From the NCBI RefSeq assembly GCF_007858185.1, contig NZ_VFES01000016.1:1-64000 (forward strand): a stretch of DNA of 64,000 nt. Reading direction: 5' to 3'. This DNA comes from Pseudomonas grimontii (GTDB lineage Bacteria; Pseudomonadota; Gammaproteobacteria; Pseudomonadales; Pseudomonadaceae). Below the pieces are notes generated by a model, which was given only the letters and a program-made list of their open reading frames with translations, ran no database searches and had not been told where the DNA came from. Positions 41,850 through 50,951 of this stretch are shown here, piece after piece. Position numbers and translations under genes: made by a program. Position 1 is the first letter of the stretch, and each line of letters begins with the position of its first letter.

Positions 41850-42497
41850 TCAGTCGATTCCGCCCGTGAGGGTCGTCTGCTCAGCATAGTCGAGGTGTTT
41901 GACGAGCTGCACACGCAGCCGGGCACTTACCTCGGCAAATTTAATCGGTGTGGCGTGGTCGCTCAGTTGGGTCATCGCCAGCCCGGCATAGCCGCACGGG
42001 TTGATCCGCCGAAACGGTGCCAGGTCCATGTCCACATTCAAGGCAAGGCCATGAAATGAACAACCGTGGCGAATCCGTAAACCGAGGGACGCGATTTTCG
42101 CGCCGTCCACATACACACCGGGTGCATCGGGCTTGGCCGCGGCGCTCACGCCGTAACTGGCCAACAGCTCGATCAGGCAAGCCTCCATGCGGCTCACCAG
42201 GTCGCGCACGCCAAAACCCAGCTTGCGCACGTCCAGCAGCAGGTACGCCACCAGTTGACCGGGGCCATGGTAAGTCACTTGACCACCTCGGTCGACCTGC
42301 ACCACCGGAATATCCCCCGGTAGCAGCAGATGCTCGGCCTTGCCGGCCTGCCCCTGGGTGAATACCGGCGGGTGTTCCACCAGCCAGATTTCATCCGGGG
42401 CCGAGCTGCCGCGTTCGTTGGTGAAGCGTTGCATAGCATGCCAGACAGGCTCGTAGTCCATCCGGCCGAGCTCGCGAAAGCCCAGGACCTGTGACAT
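41850..42497 (-). CDS. lipB: Octanoyltransferase
   Basis: The 215-residue enzyme moves octanoate from acyl-carrier protein to lipoyl domains, the step before LipA. It has the RGGQVTYHGPGQ block (about 70-81), the catalytic Lys in GAKIASLGLRI and the catalytic Cys in NPCGYAGL. The ATG at 42495-42497 overlaps the ybeD stop as TGATG, showing coupled translation. Confidence 0.94.
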   Translation of the reverse strand: MSQVLGFRELGRMDYEPVWHAMQRFTNERGSSAPDEIWLVEHPPVFTQGQAGKAEHLLLPGDIPVVQVDRGGQVTYHGPGQLVAYLLLDVRKLGFGVRDLVSRMEACLIELLASYGVSAAAKPDAPGVYVDGAKIASLGLRIRHGCSFHGLALNVDMDLAPFRRINPCGYAGLAMTQLSDHATPIKFAEVSARLRVQLVKHLDYAEQTTLTGGID

Positions 42498-42772
42498 CAC
42501 AACACCATGTGCACGAAGCCGGTGGCCCGCAGTTCGCTGTTGATGTCGTAGAGCTGGTCTTGACCCGTCGCAACAATGTGCAACTGGATCGTGGTGTATT
42601 TACCGTTGGTACTGGAACGCTCGTCCACACGGTTGTCATTGACCGTCGCGTGTTTACGCACGATATCAATGATCTTGTCTTTGTTGCCCACACCGGTGTC
42701 GCTGATCACCTTGACGGGGTAATCCGTCACGGGGAATTCGATCTTTGGCGCCTTTACTTCTTTATCGGTCAT
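42497..42772 (-). CDS. ybeD: DUF493 protein YbeD
   Basis: The 91-residue protein has the YbeD/DUF493 fold, with IEFPVTDYPVKVISDTG near the start and TTIQLHIVATGQDQLYDINSELRA later. It is ACT-like and may sense a small ligand, but the role is not known. The family start MTDKEVKAPKIEFP is at 42770-42772. It is the first gene after the dacA terminator and leads lipB and lipA. Confidence 0.92.
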   Translation of the reverse strand: MTDKEVKAPKIEFPVTDYPVKVISDTGVGNKDKIIDIVRKHATVNDNRVDERSSTNGKYTTIQLHIVATGQDQLYDINSELRATGFVHMVL

Positions 42773-42811
42773 GGCAGAACGGCCTCGTAAGCGGTAAGCC
42801 GTGGCGACGGC

Positions 42812-42844
42812 AAAGCCCCGCGTCGGATCAACGCGGGGCTTTGC
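42812..42844 (-). terminator. Strong intrinsic terminator after dacA
   Basis: On the minus strand CAAAGCCCCGCGT and ACGCGGGGCTTTG form a 13-pair stem around a seven-base loop, starting 13 bases after the dacA stop. It should separate the rodA-mltB-rlpA-dacA transcripts from ybeD-lipB-lipA, at least partly. Confidence 0.8.
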
Positions 42845-42856
42845 AGGTGCACACAA

Positions 42857-44014
42857 TCAGTTGAACAAGCCGTAGAAGAATAGACGGATGCTATCCCACA
42901 CGCGGCGGAAGATACCACCTTCGTCGACGGCGTCCAGCGCGATCAGGTCGGCGCTGTGCACCACCTTGTCGTCCAGCTTGACTTCGACTTTACCGATCAC
43001 GTCGCCCTTGGCGATTGGCGCAACCAATTGCGGGTTCATGGTCATGCTGGCAGCGAGCTTTTTCAGCTGGCCTTTAGGCATGGTCAGGGTCAGGTCTTCA
43101 GCCAGGCCGGCCTTGACTTGCGAGGTCGCGCCTTTCCATACCGGCGCGGTCGCCAGTTCAGCACCCTTCTGGTAGAAGGTCTGGGTTTCGAAGAAGCGGA
43201 AACCGTAGGTCAGCAGTTTTTGCGTTTCGGCCGCACGGGCCTGCTCGCTGTTGGTGCCGAAGACGACGGCGATCAGGCGCTGGCCATCACGTACCGCGGA
43301 CGACACCATGCAGTAGCCGGCTTCGTCGGTGTGGCCGGTTTTCAGGCCATCGACGGTCTTGTCGCGCCACAGCAACAGGTTGCGGTTAGGCTGCTTGATG
43401 TTGTTCCAGAAGAATTCCTTCTGGGAGTAGATCGCGTAGTGCACCGGGTCGACACGAATGATCGCGCGCGCCAGGATCGCCATGTCGTGAGCCGACGAAT
43501 AGTGCTCAGGGTTTGGCAAACCCGTCGGGTTCATGAAGTGGCTGTTGGTCATGCCCAGGTCGGCCACGGTTTTGTTCATCATGTCGGCGAATGCGTCTTC
43601 GCTGCCGGCGATGTGCTCGGCCAGGGCGACGCTGGCGTCGTTACCGGACTGGATGATGATGCCGTGCAGCAGGTCGCTCACGGTGACTTGCGAGCCCACC
43701 TTGATGAACATCCGCGAACCGCCGGTACGCCAGGCGTTTTCGCTGACGGTCACCGGGTCGTTTTCGCCGATCTGGCCGCGACGGATTTCCAGGGTCGCGA
43801 TGTAGGCGGTCATCAGCTTGGTCAGACTGGCCGGTGGCAGGCGCTGGTCACCATTGCTCTCGACCAGCACGTTGCCACTGGCGGCGTCCATGAGGACCCA
43901 GGACTTGGCGGCCAGTTGCGGTGAAGCCGGTACCATTTCCACCGCCCAGGCGGCCGGGGTGATGATCAGCGAGATAAGCAGGCACGTGCGTTTGGCTAAG
44001 GTGGTGATGTTCAT
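42857..44014 (-). CDS. dacA: D-alanyl-D-alanine carboxypeptidase (PBP5/6 type)
   Basis: The 385-residue low-molecular-weight penicillin-binding protein has a signal peptide (1-24, ending AWA) and the SXXK motif SLTK (Ser 63, Lys 66). SGN (123-125) and KTG (225-227) follow. Its C-terminal amphipathic helix RRVWDSIRLFFYGLFN attaches it to the inner membrane. It trims the terminal D-Ala from pentapeptides in murein. It is the last gene before the terminator at 42812-42844. Confidence 0.94.
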   Translation of the reverse strand: MNITTLAKRTCLLISLIITPAAWAVEMVPASPQLAAKSWVLMDAASGNVLVESNGDQRLPPASLTKLMTAYIATLEIRRGQIGENDPVTVSENAWRTGGSRMFIKVGSQVTVSDLLHGIIIQSGNDASVALAEHIAGSEDAFADMMNKTVADLGMTNSHFMNPTGLPNPEHYSSAHDMAILARAIIRVDPVHYAIYSQKEFFWNNIKQPNRNLLLWRDKTVDGLKTGHTDEAGYCMVSSAVRDGQRLIAVVFGTNSEQARAAETQKLLTYGFRFFETQTFYQKGAELATAPVWKGATSQVKAGLAEDLTLTMPKGQLKKLAASMTMNPQLVAPIAKGDVIGKVEVKLDDKVVHSADLIALDAVDEGGIFRRVWDSIRLFFYGLFN

Positions 44015-44153
44015 CCGTCTCTCGAAATTGCTTATGGAAACTTGCCCTCGCGGGCAAAACTTATTCAGACAGCCCGCTACCAGACTGTCGCGTGTTCGGT
44101 TGCCCGCTCACCCCTTGCCCCTGGGTTTTATTGTTCAACGAGCCAACAACCAG

Positions 44154-44181
44154 GGTTCAGGCCCGCATGCGAGCCTCAACC
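44154..44181 (-). terminator. Weak hairpin after rlpA
   Basis: GGTTcAGGC at 44154 and GCCTcAACC ending at 44181 pair with one mismatch around the palindromic CCCGCATGCGA. It lies ten bases after the rlpA stop on the minus strand. No U-tract follows. It may be an attenuator before dacA, whose own promoter would lie at 44015-44150. Confidence 0.35.
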
Positions 44182-44190
44182 ATCAATTTA

Positions 44191-45189
44191 TTATTCGGCA
44201 GTGACCACGCTGGGTTGCCCCAGGTTAGCCAGACGCACACTGTTCTGCACTTGCGCAACCTCGCTCGGCGAGCCGATCGGGCCCATACGCACACGGTGCA
44301 GGGTTTGCTGGTTACGCACGATGGAGCTGATGAACACCGGCGCGCTGACCATGCTGCTGAGCTTGGACCTTAACAGTTCTGCCGCATCCGGGTTGGCGAA
44401 AGCGCCCACTTGCAGGTATTGCCCGCCCGCGACGGAAGCGCCTGGTGCCGCATGAGGCACGACCACCGTATCCGGGGCGTGCTGCTGCGGTGGCGGTGTC
44501 CATTGTTCGATCTTGCCGGTGGATGCCGTCACCTGCGGCTGCGCACTCTGCGGCTCGTTGAGCATCAACGGCGCGGGCTTGCCACGCTGGGCCCAGTACT
44601 GCGCCGGATCGATGCCTTCGACCTTGACCCGTGCGGTACCGGTTTCGGCATAGCCGAGTTTTTTCGCGGCGGCGTAGGACAAGTCGATGATGCGATCCGA
44701 ATAGAACGGCCCACGGTCGTTGACCCGCAGGATCACCGTGCGGTTGTTATCCAGGTTGGTCACGCGAACATAGCTGGGCAGCGGCAGGGTCTTGTGGGCA
44801 GCACTCATGCCGTACAGGTCGTAGACCTCGCCGTTGGCGGTGTTCTGACCATGGAACTTGGTGCCATACCAGGACGCCGTGCCCGATTGCACGTAGTTCT
44901 TGGAGTCCTGCAACGGGAAGTAGGACTTGCCCAGCACCGTATAAGGGTTGGCCTTGTACGGGCCGGTGTGCAGGGTCGGCGTGGCATCAGGGATCTTCGA
45001 CACGTCGACATCCCACCACGGCGCGCCGTCTTTGTGCGCGCGGTTGATGTCCAGTCCTGGCTGGGAACGCACAACGGTGCCGCCGGATTTCTGTACCGGG
45101 CCACGGCTGGTGGAACAACTGACGACCAGCAGGGACAACGCGGCGAACGCCACCAGCTTGAGCGGTTGATTGAACGGCGATGCCCGCAT
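44191..45189 (-). CDS. rlpA: Septal ring lytic transglycosylase RlpA
   Basis: The 332-residue outer-membrane lipoprotein (lipobox LVVSCS, Cys 25) acts on denuded glycan strands at the septum. It has a double-psi beta-barrel (about 98-190, SWYGTKFHGQNTANGEVYD and NDRGPFYSDRIIDLSYAAA) and a C-terminal SPOR domain (about 255-330) that binds denuded peptidoglycan. The start ATG overlaps the mltB stop by one base (TAATG). Confidence 0.94.
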   Translation of the reverse strand: MRASPFNQPLKLVAFAALSLLVVSCSTSRGPVQKSGGTVVRSQPGLDINRAHKDGAPWWDVDVSKIPDATPTLHTGPYKANPYTVLGKSYFPLQDSKNYVQSGTASWYGTKFHGQNTANGEVYDLYGMSAAHKTLPLPSYVRVTNLDNNRTVILRVNDRGPFYSDRIIDLSYAAAKKLGYAETGTARVKVEGIDPAQYWAQRGKPAPLMLNEPQSAQPQVTASTGKIEQWTPPPQQHAPDTVVVPHAAPGASVAGGQYLQVGAFANPDAAELLRSKLSSMVSAPVFISSIVRNQQTLHRVRMGPIGSPSEVAQVQNSVRLANLGQPSVVTAE

Positions 45190-46205
45190 TACTTGTTGCC
45201 CCGTGCTTGGACCAGCATGTCTGACAGCTGATGCACGGCCATGGCGTACATCACACTGCGGTTATAACGCGTGATTGCGTAGAAATTCTTCAGGCCCATC
45301 CAGTATTCAGGGCCATTTTCGCCTTCGAGGCGGAACGCCGTCACCGGCATATCGTCGCGTGGCGCATTCTGACTCGACCAGCCCAGCGCCCGCAACTCCC
45401 CGACAGTCTTGACCGGCTCGATGCCCTGGGTCAGGCCTTCATCGGCACGCTCCCCCGTGACATCCGCGCGGATCACTACCGGCTCGCCACCGACCCAGCC
45501 ATGGCGCTTGAAGTAGCTGGCCACGCTGCCGATGGCATCGTCCGGGTTGCTCCAGATATTGATGTGGCCGTCGCCGTCGAAATCCACTGCGTAGGCGCGA
45601 AAGCTGCTCGGCATGAACTGCGGCAAGCCCATCGCACCGGCGTAGGAACCCTTGAGGGTCAGCGGATCGACCTGCTCTTCGCGGGCCAACAGCAGGAACT
45701 CTCGCAGTTCCTTGCGGAAGAAGTCGGCGCGCGGCGGGTAATCGAAGCCCAGGGTCGACAACGCGTCGATCACCCGGTAGCTGCCGGTATTGCGCCCGTA
45801 GAAGGTTTCAATGCCGATAATCGCGACAATCACCTGGGCCGGCACGCCGTACTCCTGCTCGGCGCGGGCCAGCACGGCCTCGTGCTGGCGCCAGAAGTCC
45901 ACACCTCGGGCTACGCGGGCGTCGGTGAGGAACATCGGGCGATATTCCTTCCACTGCTTCACGCGCTCGGCGGGGCGAGAGATGGCGTCGAGGATCGCCT
46001 GCTTTTTCTGGGCTTCGCGGAACACGCCCATCAGCTGTTCACCGGCAAAACCGTAGTCGCGGGTCATTTCACCGACGAATTCGGCGACCTGGGGTGAGCC
46101 ATCGTAGTCACCGGCCTGCGCCTCGTGCGTTGCCCCCAGCAGCCCAATCAGGCCCATCCAGGACGCATGCCGAGTCGCCCAGCCGCGCATTACTTGCATT
46201 GACAT
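45189..46205 (-). CDS. mltB: Lytic murein transglycosylase B
   Basis: The 338-residue enzyme has a signal peptide that ends near ATHEAQA. The catalytic Glu is in IIGIETFYGRNTG. The blocks GAMGLPQFMPSSFRAYAVDFDGDG and INIWSNPDDAIGSVASYF are diagnostic of the MltB family. It has no lipobox, so it is a soluble periplasmic form. The ATG at 46203-46205 has AAGGTG before it; an upstream TTG-type start would overlap rodA. It lies within the elongasome gene cluster. Confidence 0.9.
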   Translation of the reverse strand: MSMQVMRGWATRHASWMGLIGLLGATHEAQAGDYDGSPQVAEFVGEMTRDYGFAGEQLMGVFREAQKKQAILDAISRPAERVKQWKEYRPMFLTDARVARGVDFWRQHEAVLARAEQEYGVPAQVIVAIIGIETFYGRNTGSYRVIDALSTLGFDYPPRADFFRKELREFLLLAREEQVDPLTLKGSYAGAMGLPQFMPSSFRAYAVDFDGDGHINIWSNPDDAIGSVASYFKRHGWVGGEPVVIRADVTGERADEGLTQGIEPVKTVGELRALGWSSQNAPRDDMPVTAFRLEGENGPEYWMGLKNFYAITRYNRSVMYAMAVHQLSDMLVQARGNK

Positions 46206-46216
46206 CTTCACCTTAT

Positions 46217-47362
46217 TCAAACCTGTGCGATCCACTTGCGATGCGTATGAATCGACATCAAAACCCCAAACGCTGACAGCAATGTCACCAGCGAAGTTCC
46301 GCCGTAGCTAATGAACGGCAACGGCACCCCAACCACCGGAAGCAGGCCACTGACCATACCGATGTTGACGAAAACGTAAACAAAAAAAGTCATGGTCAGG
46401 CTGCCGGCGAGCAATTTGCCGAACAGCGTCTGCGCCTGTGCAGTAATGACCAGGCCACGCCCGATCAGCAGAAGATAGATCAGCAACAGTGCGCAGATGC
46501 CCACCAGGCCGAACTCTTCGCCCATCACCGCAATAATGAAGTCAGTGTGGCTCTCGGGCAAAAAGTCCAAGTGCGACTGGGTGCCCAGCAGCCAGCCCTT
46601 GCCAAATACACCGCCGGAACCGATGGCCGCCTTCGACTGGATAATGTTCCAGCCGGTGCCGAGCGGGTCGCTTTCCGGGTCGAGGAAGGTCAGGATCCGC
46701 TGCTTCTGGTAGTCGTGCATAAAGAAGAACCACATCGCCACGGCCACCGGTACCGCCGCCGCCAGTACGCTGAGGATCCAGCGCCAGCGCAACCCGCCCA
46801 TGAACAGCACGAACGCACCGCCGGCCAGGATCAGCAGCGACGTGCCGAGGTCAGGCTGGCGCACGATCAGAATGAACGGCACCCCGATCAGGATCAGACT
46901 GATGCCCACGTGCTTGAGCTGCGGCGGCAAGGTACGCTTGGACAAGTACCAGGCGATAGTCGCCGGCATCAGGATCTTCATGAATTCCGACGGTTGGAAG
47001 CGAATCACCCCCGGAATGTTGATCCAGCGGGTCGCGCCCATGGCGTTGTGGCCCATGACGTCCACCACCACTAGCAGCAACACCCCGGCCACATAACCGA
47101 GCGGCACCCAGCGCGCCATGAAACGCGGCTCCAGTTGGGCGATCACGACCATGGATAACAGGCCCAGGCCAAACGAAGAAGCCTGCTTGATCAGCAAGTC
47201 CCAGTTCTTGCCGCTGGCCGAATACAGCACGAACAGGCTGCCGGCCGCCAGGGTCAGCAGCAGGATCAGCAACGGGCCGTCAATGTGCATGCGCTGCAGC
47301 AACGTCGCACGGCGACGCATCACATCCTCGCTGGAGAGGATGCGGTCAAAATTACTCTTCAC
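46217..47362 (-). CDS. rodA: Peptidoglycan polymerase RodA (SEDS)
   Basis: The 381-residue SEDS-family protein has ten transmembrane segments. It polymerises lipid II in the elongasome with PBP2. Typical blocks are GATRWINIPGVIRFQPSEFMK, RQPDLGTSLL and PLPFISYGGTSL. I chose the GTG at 47360-47362, which overlaps the end of mrdA and gives a family-like N-terminus. A later ATG (MRRRATLLQRM) is possible. It directly follows mrdA. Confidence 0.92.
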   Translation of the reverse strand: MKSNFDRILSSEDVMRRRATLLQRMHIDGPLLILLLTLAAGSLFVLYSASGKNWDLLIKQASSFGLGLLSMVVIAQLEPRFMARWVPLGYVAGVLLLVVVDVMGHNAMGATRWINIPGVIRFQPSEFMKILMPATIAWYLSKRTLPPQLKHVGISLILIGVPFILIVRQPDLGTSLLILAGGAFVLFMGGLRWRWILSVLAAAVPVAVAMWFFFMHDYQKQRILTFLDPESDPLGTGWNIIQSKAAIGSGGVFGKGWLLGTQSHLDFLPESHTDFIIAVMGEEFGLVGICALLLIYLLLIGRGLVITAQAQTLFGKLLAGSLTMTFFVYVFVNIGMVSGLLPVVGVPLPFISYGGTSLVTLLSAFGVLMSIHTHRKWIAQV

Positions 47363-49250
47363 TGGCCGTAACCTCGGGGGTTGAAGGGGGGCCGCCATAT
47401 TCGGGCTTGAGCCTGCCGTCGTCGGCCAGCAACCAGGCGTCCATCACCTGGCGCACTACCGGCGCTGCCACACCGGAGCCGGACTCGCCGTTCTCGACCA
47501 TCACCGCCACCACGATTTTCGGGTCGTCGGCCGGGGCAAAGCCGACAAACAAGGCGTGGTCACGGTGACGTTCCTGGACCTTGGAGCGGTCGTATTTCTC
47601 GCCTTGCTTGATCGCGACCACCTGGGCGGTACCACTTTTGCCGGCGATACGGTATTGCGCACCGATCGCCGCCTTGCGCGCGGTACCGCGTGCGCCGTGC
47701 ATCACCTGCTGCATGCCGTGGTTGACCTTGGTCCAGTCGGACGGGTCGCGCAGCACGATGTCGGGGATCGGGTTTTCATCCAAAGGCTTTTCGCCTTCGA
47801 TCGTCCGGGCCAGGTGCGGGCGGTTCCAGATGCCTTTGTTGGCCACCAGCGCCGTGGCCTGGGCCAGTTGCAAAGGCGTGGCCTGCATATAGCCCTGGCC
47901 GATGCCGAGGATCAGGGTTTCGCCTGGGAACCACGCCTGACGGCGGGTCGCACGCTTCCACTCCCGCGATGGCATCAAGCCAGGGGATTCTTCGAACATA
48001 TCCAGGGAGACTTTCTGACCGAGGCCGAACTTGCCCATGTAGGCGGACAAGCGGTCGATCCCCAGCTTGTGGGCCAGGTCATAAAAATAGGTGTCGTTGG
48101 AACGCATGATCGCGGTATCCAGGTCGACATAACCGTCACCGGTACGGTTCCAGTTGCGGTATTTGTGATCGTAGTTGGGCAGCATGTAGTAGCCCGGGTC
48201 GAATACCCGGCTGGACGCCGTGACCACGCCCGCGTCCAGGCCGGCAATCGCCACCGCCGGCTTGATGGTCGAGCCAGGCGGGTACAAGCCGCGCAACACA
48301 CGGTTGAACAGCGGCCGGTCGATGGAGTCACGCAACTCGGCGTAGGCCTTGAAGCTGATCCCGGTCACGAACAGGTTGGGGTCGAAACTCGGCTGGCTGA
48401 CCATCGCCAGGACTTCGCCGGTCTTCGGGTCCAGCGCCACCACCGCGCCACGCCGACCACCCAGGGCCATCTCGGCGGCTTCCTGCAGCTTGATGTCCAG
48501 GCTCAGGACAATGTCCTTGCCCGGCACCGGGTCGGTACGCTTGAGCACCCGCAGCACGCGGCCGCGAGCATTGGTCTCGACCTCTTCGTAACCCACCTGG
48601 CCATGCAACTCGGGTTCGTAGAAACGCTCGATGCCGGTCTTGCCGATATGGTGGGTGCCGCTGTAATTGACGGGATCGAGGCTTTTCAGCTCTTTCTCGT
48701 TGATCCGTCCCATATAGCCGACGGAGTGGGCGAAGTGCGGCCCTTGCGGGTAATGGCGCACCAACTGCGCCACCACTTCCACACCCGGCAGGCGGAACTG
48801 GTTCACCGCGATCCGCGCGATCTGCTCTTCGGTCAGCTCGAACAGGATCGGCACCGGCTCGAATGGCCGACGCCCCTGCTTCATGCGTTTCTCGAAGATC
48901 ACCCGGTCTTCCGGGGTCAACTGCAGCACCTCGACGATCACATCGAGGACCTGTTGCCAGTCGCCGGAACGCTCGCGGGTCATGCTCAGGCTGAAGCTGG
49001 GCCGGTTATCCGCCACCACCACGCCATTGCGGTCGAAGATCAGCCCACGGGTCGGCGGAATCGGCTGCACATGCACGCGGTTGTTTTCCGACAGCGTGGA
49101 ATGGTAGTCGTACTGGATCACCTGCAGGAAATACAGGCGCGCAATCAGCACGCCGATCAACGCCACCACCATGATCGCGCCAAACACCACCCGCGCGCGT
49201 ACAAGACGTGCGTCTTTCTCGTGGTCCTTGATGCGGATCGGCTGGGTCAT
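47352..49250 (-). CDS. mrdA: Penicillin-binding protein 2
   Basis: The 632-residue class B PBP is the transpeptidase of lateral-wall synthesis. It has one transmembrane anchor (about 18-45), a pedestal domain, and a transpeptidase domain with STIK (Ser 327, Lys 330). The SxN motif is in MRSNDTYFYDLA, and KSGTAQ is near the C-terminus. RodA, its polymerase partner, overlaps its end. It follows rlmH by 15 bases. Confidence 0.95.
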   Translation of the reverse strand: MTQPIRIKDHEKDARLVRARVVFGAIMVVALIGVLIARLYFLQVIQYDYHSTLSENNRVHVQPIPPTRGLIFDRNGVVVADNRPSFSLSMTRERSGDWQQVLDVIVEVLQLTPEDRVIFEKRMKQGRRPFEPVPILFELTEEQIARIAVNQFRLPGVEVVAQLVRHYPQGPHFAHSVGYMGRINEKELKSLDPVNYSGTHHIGKTGIERFYEPELHGQVGYEEVETNARGRVLRVLKRTDPVPGKDIVLSLDIKLQEAAEMALGGRRGAVVALDPKTGEVLAMVSQPSFDPNLFVTGISFKAYAELRDSIDRPLFNRVLRGLYPPGSTIKPAVAIAGLDAGVVTASSRVFDPGYYMLPNYDHKYRNWNRTGDGYVDLDTAIMRSNDTYFYDLAHKLGIDRLSAYMGKFGLGQKVSLDMFEESPGLMPSREWKRATRRQAWFPGETLILGIGQGYMQATPLQLAQATALVANKGIWNRPHLARTIEGEKPLDENPIPDIVLRDPSDWTKVNHGMQQVMHGARGTARKAAIGAQYRIAGKSGTAQVVAIKQGEKYDRSKVQERHRDHALFVGFAPADDPKIVVAVMVENGESGSGVAAPVVRQVMDAWLLADDGRLKPEYGGPPSTPEVTASEE

Positions 49251-49265
49251 CGGGAGGGGCGCAGA

Positions 49266-49733
49266 TTATTTGTGGTAAGGGTGCCCGGACAGAACTGTCC
49301 AGGCGCGATACAGCTGTTCACCGATCAGGATCCTAACCAACGGGTGCGGCAGCGTCAGCGCCGACAGCGACCAGCGCTGGTCCGCCCGCGCGCAGACTTC
49401 AGGCGCCAGCCCTTCGGGGCCGCCGACCATGAAGTTGACGGTGCGCGAGTCCAGGCGCCAGCGATCCAGTTCCACCGCCAACTGTTCGGTGCTCCAGGGT
49501 TTGCCATGCACTTCGAGGGTGACGATGCGCTCGTTGGGGCCGACCTTGGCCAACATGGCTTCGCCTTCCTGACGGATAAAGCGCGCCACGTCGGCATTCT
49601 TGCCCCGGGTGTTGAGCGGTATTTCCACCAGTTCCAGCGACAGCTCGGCGGGCAGACGCTTGGCATACTCGTGCCAACCTTCTTCCACCCACTTGGGCAT
49701 GCGTGAACCGACAGCAATCAGACGCAGGCGCAC
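49266..49733 (-). CDS. rlmH: 23S rRNA pseudouridine-1915 N3-methyltransferase
   Basis: The 155-residue SPOUT methyltransferase methylates pseudouridine 1915 in helix 69 of 23S rRNA within assembled 70S ribosomes. It has the family start [20 protein letters not shown], the SAM knot motif [11 protein letters not shown] and the end VLSGHPYHK. It lies nine bases after rsfS. Confidence 0.95.
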
Positions 49734-49742
49734 AGCCGTTCC

Positions 49743-50237
49743 TTATTCCTGGTCTTTGTTGAGCTTGTCGAAGTGCGCGTGGCCCACTTCCGGGCTGTGG
49801 TGCTTGCCATCGGCGGCACGGCTCTGCTCGGCGCCTTTCCACAGACGCTCGAGGTCGTAGAACTGACGGGCGTTGGAAGTCATCATGTGAACGATCACGT
49901 CGTCCATGTCCAGCAGCACCCAGTCGCTGTCGCCCTTGCCTTCTTCACCCAGCGGCTTCACGCCTTGGGCTTTGACGGCTTCGCGAACCTTGTCCAGCAT
50001 CGCGCCGATCTGGCGGTTGGAGGTACCGGTGGCGATGATCATGAAGTCGGTGATGCTCTGCTTGTCGCGCACGTCCAGGACCTGGATGTCCTGGGCCTTC
50101 ACGTCTTCCAGGGCAGCAACGGCGACTTTTACCAGCTCTTCGCCAGCCAGTTCCGGGCCAACGTGGGCTTCAACCGGCAGCGGGGCGCTTTTGAACGTGC
50201 CTTTGCGTTTTACTTTGCTTACGTCTTTGTTCGTCAT
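49743..50237 (-). CDS. rsfS: Ribosome silencing factor RsfS
   Basis: The 164-residue protein binds uL14 on the large subunit and blocks subunit joining when nutrients are scarce. The RsfS core (about 30-140) includes DIQVLDVRDKQSITDFMIIATGTS and WVLLDMDDVIVHMM. It has an N-terminal extension of about 30 residues rich in Lys/Pro and a charged C-terminal tail, longer than E. coli RsfS (105 aa). Gene context between nadD and rlmH is the conserved one. Confidence 0.93.
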   Translation of the reverse strand: MTNKDVSKVKRKGTFKSAPLPVEAHVGPELAGEELVKVAVAALEDVKAQDIQVLDVRDKQSITDFMIIATGTSNRQIGAMLDKVREAVKAQGVKPLGEEGKGDSDWVLLDMDDVIVHMMTSNARQFYDLERLWKGAEQSRAADGKHHSPEVGHAHFDKLNKDQE

Positions 50238-50306
50238 AAAAAACTCGTTTTGCTCGTATGTTCGGGCGCTCGCTGCACGACTGTTCGTGCGTTCAAGCGC
50301 GCCTTT

Positions 50307-50951
50307 TCAGTTCGACGCACGGTAAAGCCCGTGCGCATCGATGTAGGCCAGGACCGCGTCAGGCACCAGGAAACGTACCGACTTCCCGCTGGCCAGCAGT
50401 TGACGGATCTGGGTGGCAGACACCGCAAGCGGGGTCTGCCAGACGAATGCAATATTCCCGTTCGGCCCGGTCAGGGCCAAGGGGTCACTTACCGACCGCG
50501 CGGCCAGCAGGTTGCGCAAGGCATCCGGCGGTTCGCTGTCGGCATCCGGGCGTTGCAAAACCAGGATGTGGCAGTGCTGGAGGAGTTCCTCCCAGCGATG
50601 CCAAGAGGGCAGGCCGCAAAATGCGTCCCAGCCCAAAAGCAGAAACAACTGGTCATCCGCGGCCAACTCGGCGCGCATCAACTCCAGGGTGTCGACAGTG
50701 TAGGACGGTTTATCGCGCTTGAGCTCACGATCGTCCACCACCAGCGGCGGTATGCCCTCTACGGCCAGGCGTACCATTTCCAGGCGCTGCTGCGGCGACA
50801 CCTGCGGGGTATCGCGATGGGGCGGCCGGAAATTAGGGATCAGGCGCAGCTCATCCAACGCCAAGGCATCCGCGACTTCCAGGGCACTGCGCAAATGGCC
50901 GATGTGCACGGGGTCGAAGGTACCGCCGAGCAGCCCGATGCGTTTAGCCAT
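50307..50951 (-). CDS. nadD: Nicotinate-nucleotide adenylyltransferase
   Basis: The 214-residue nucleotidyltransferase makes nicotinate adenine dinucleotide, the penultimate step of NAD synthesis. It has the GGTFDPVHIGHL motif (about 9-20) and the C-terminal SATQIRQLLASGKSVRFLVP block (about 180-200). Its ATG overlaps the proA stop by one base (TGATG), which suggests coupled translation. The gap to rsfS is 69 bases. Confidence 0.95.
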   Translation of the reverse strand: MAKRIGLLGGTFDPVHIGHLRSALEVADALALDELRLIPNFRPPHRDTPQVSPQQRLEMVRLAVEGIPPLVVDDRELKRDKPSYTVDTLELMRAELAADDQLFLLLGWDAFCGLPSWHRWEELLQHCHILVLQRPDADSEPPDALRNLLAARSVSDPLALTGPNGNIAFVWQTPLAVSATQIRQLLASGKSVRFLVPDAVLAYIDAHGLYRASN

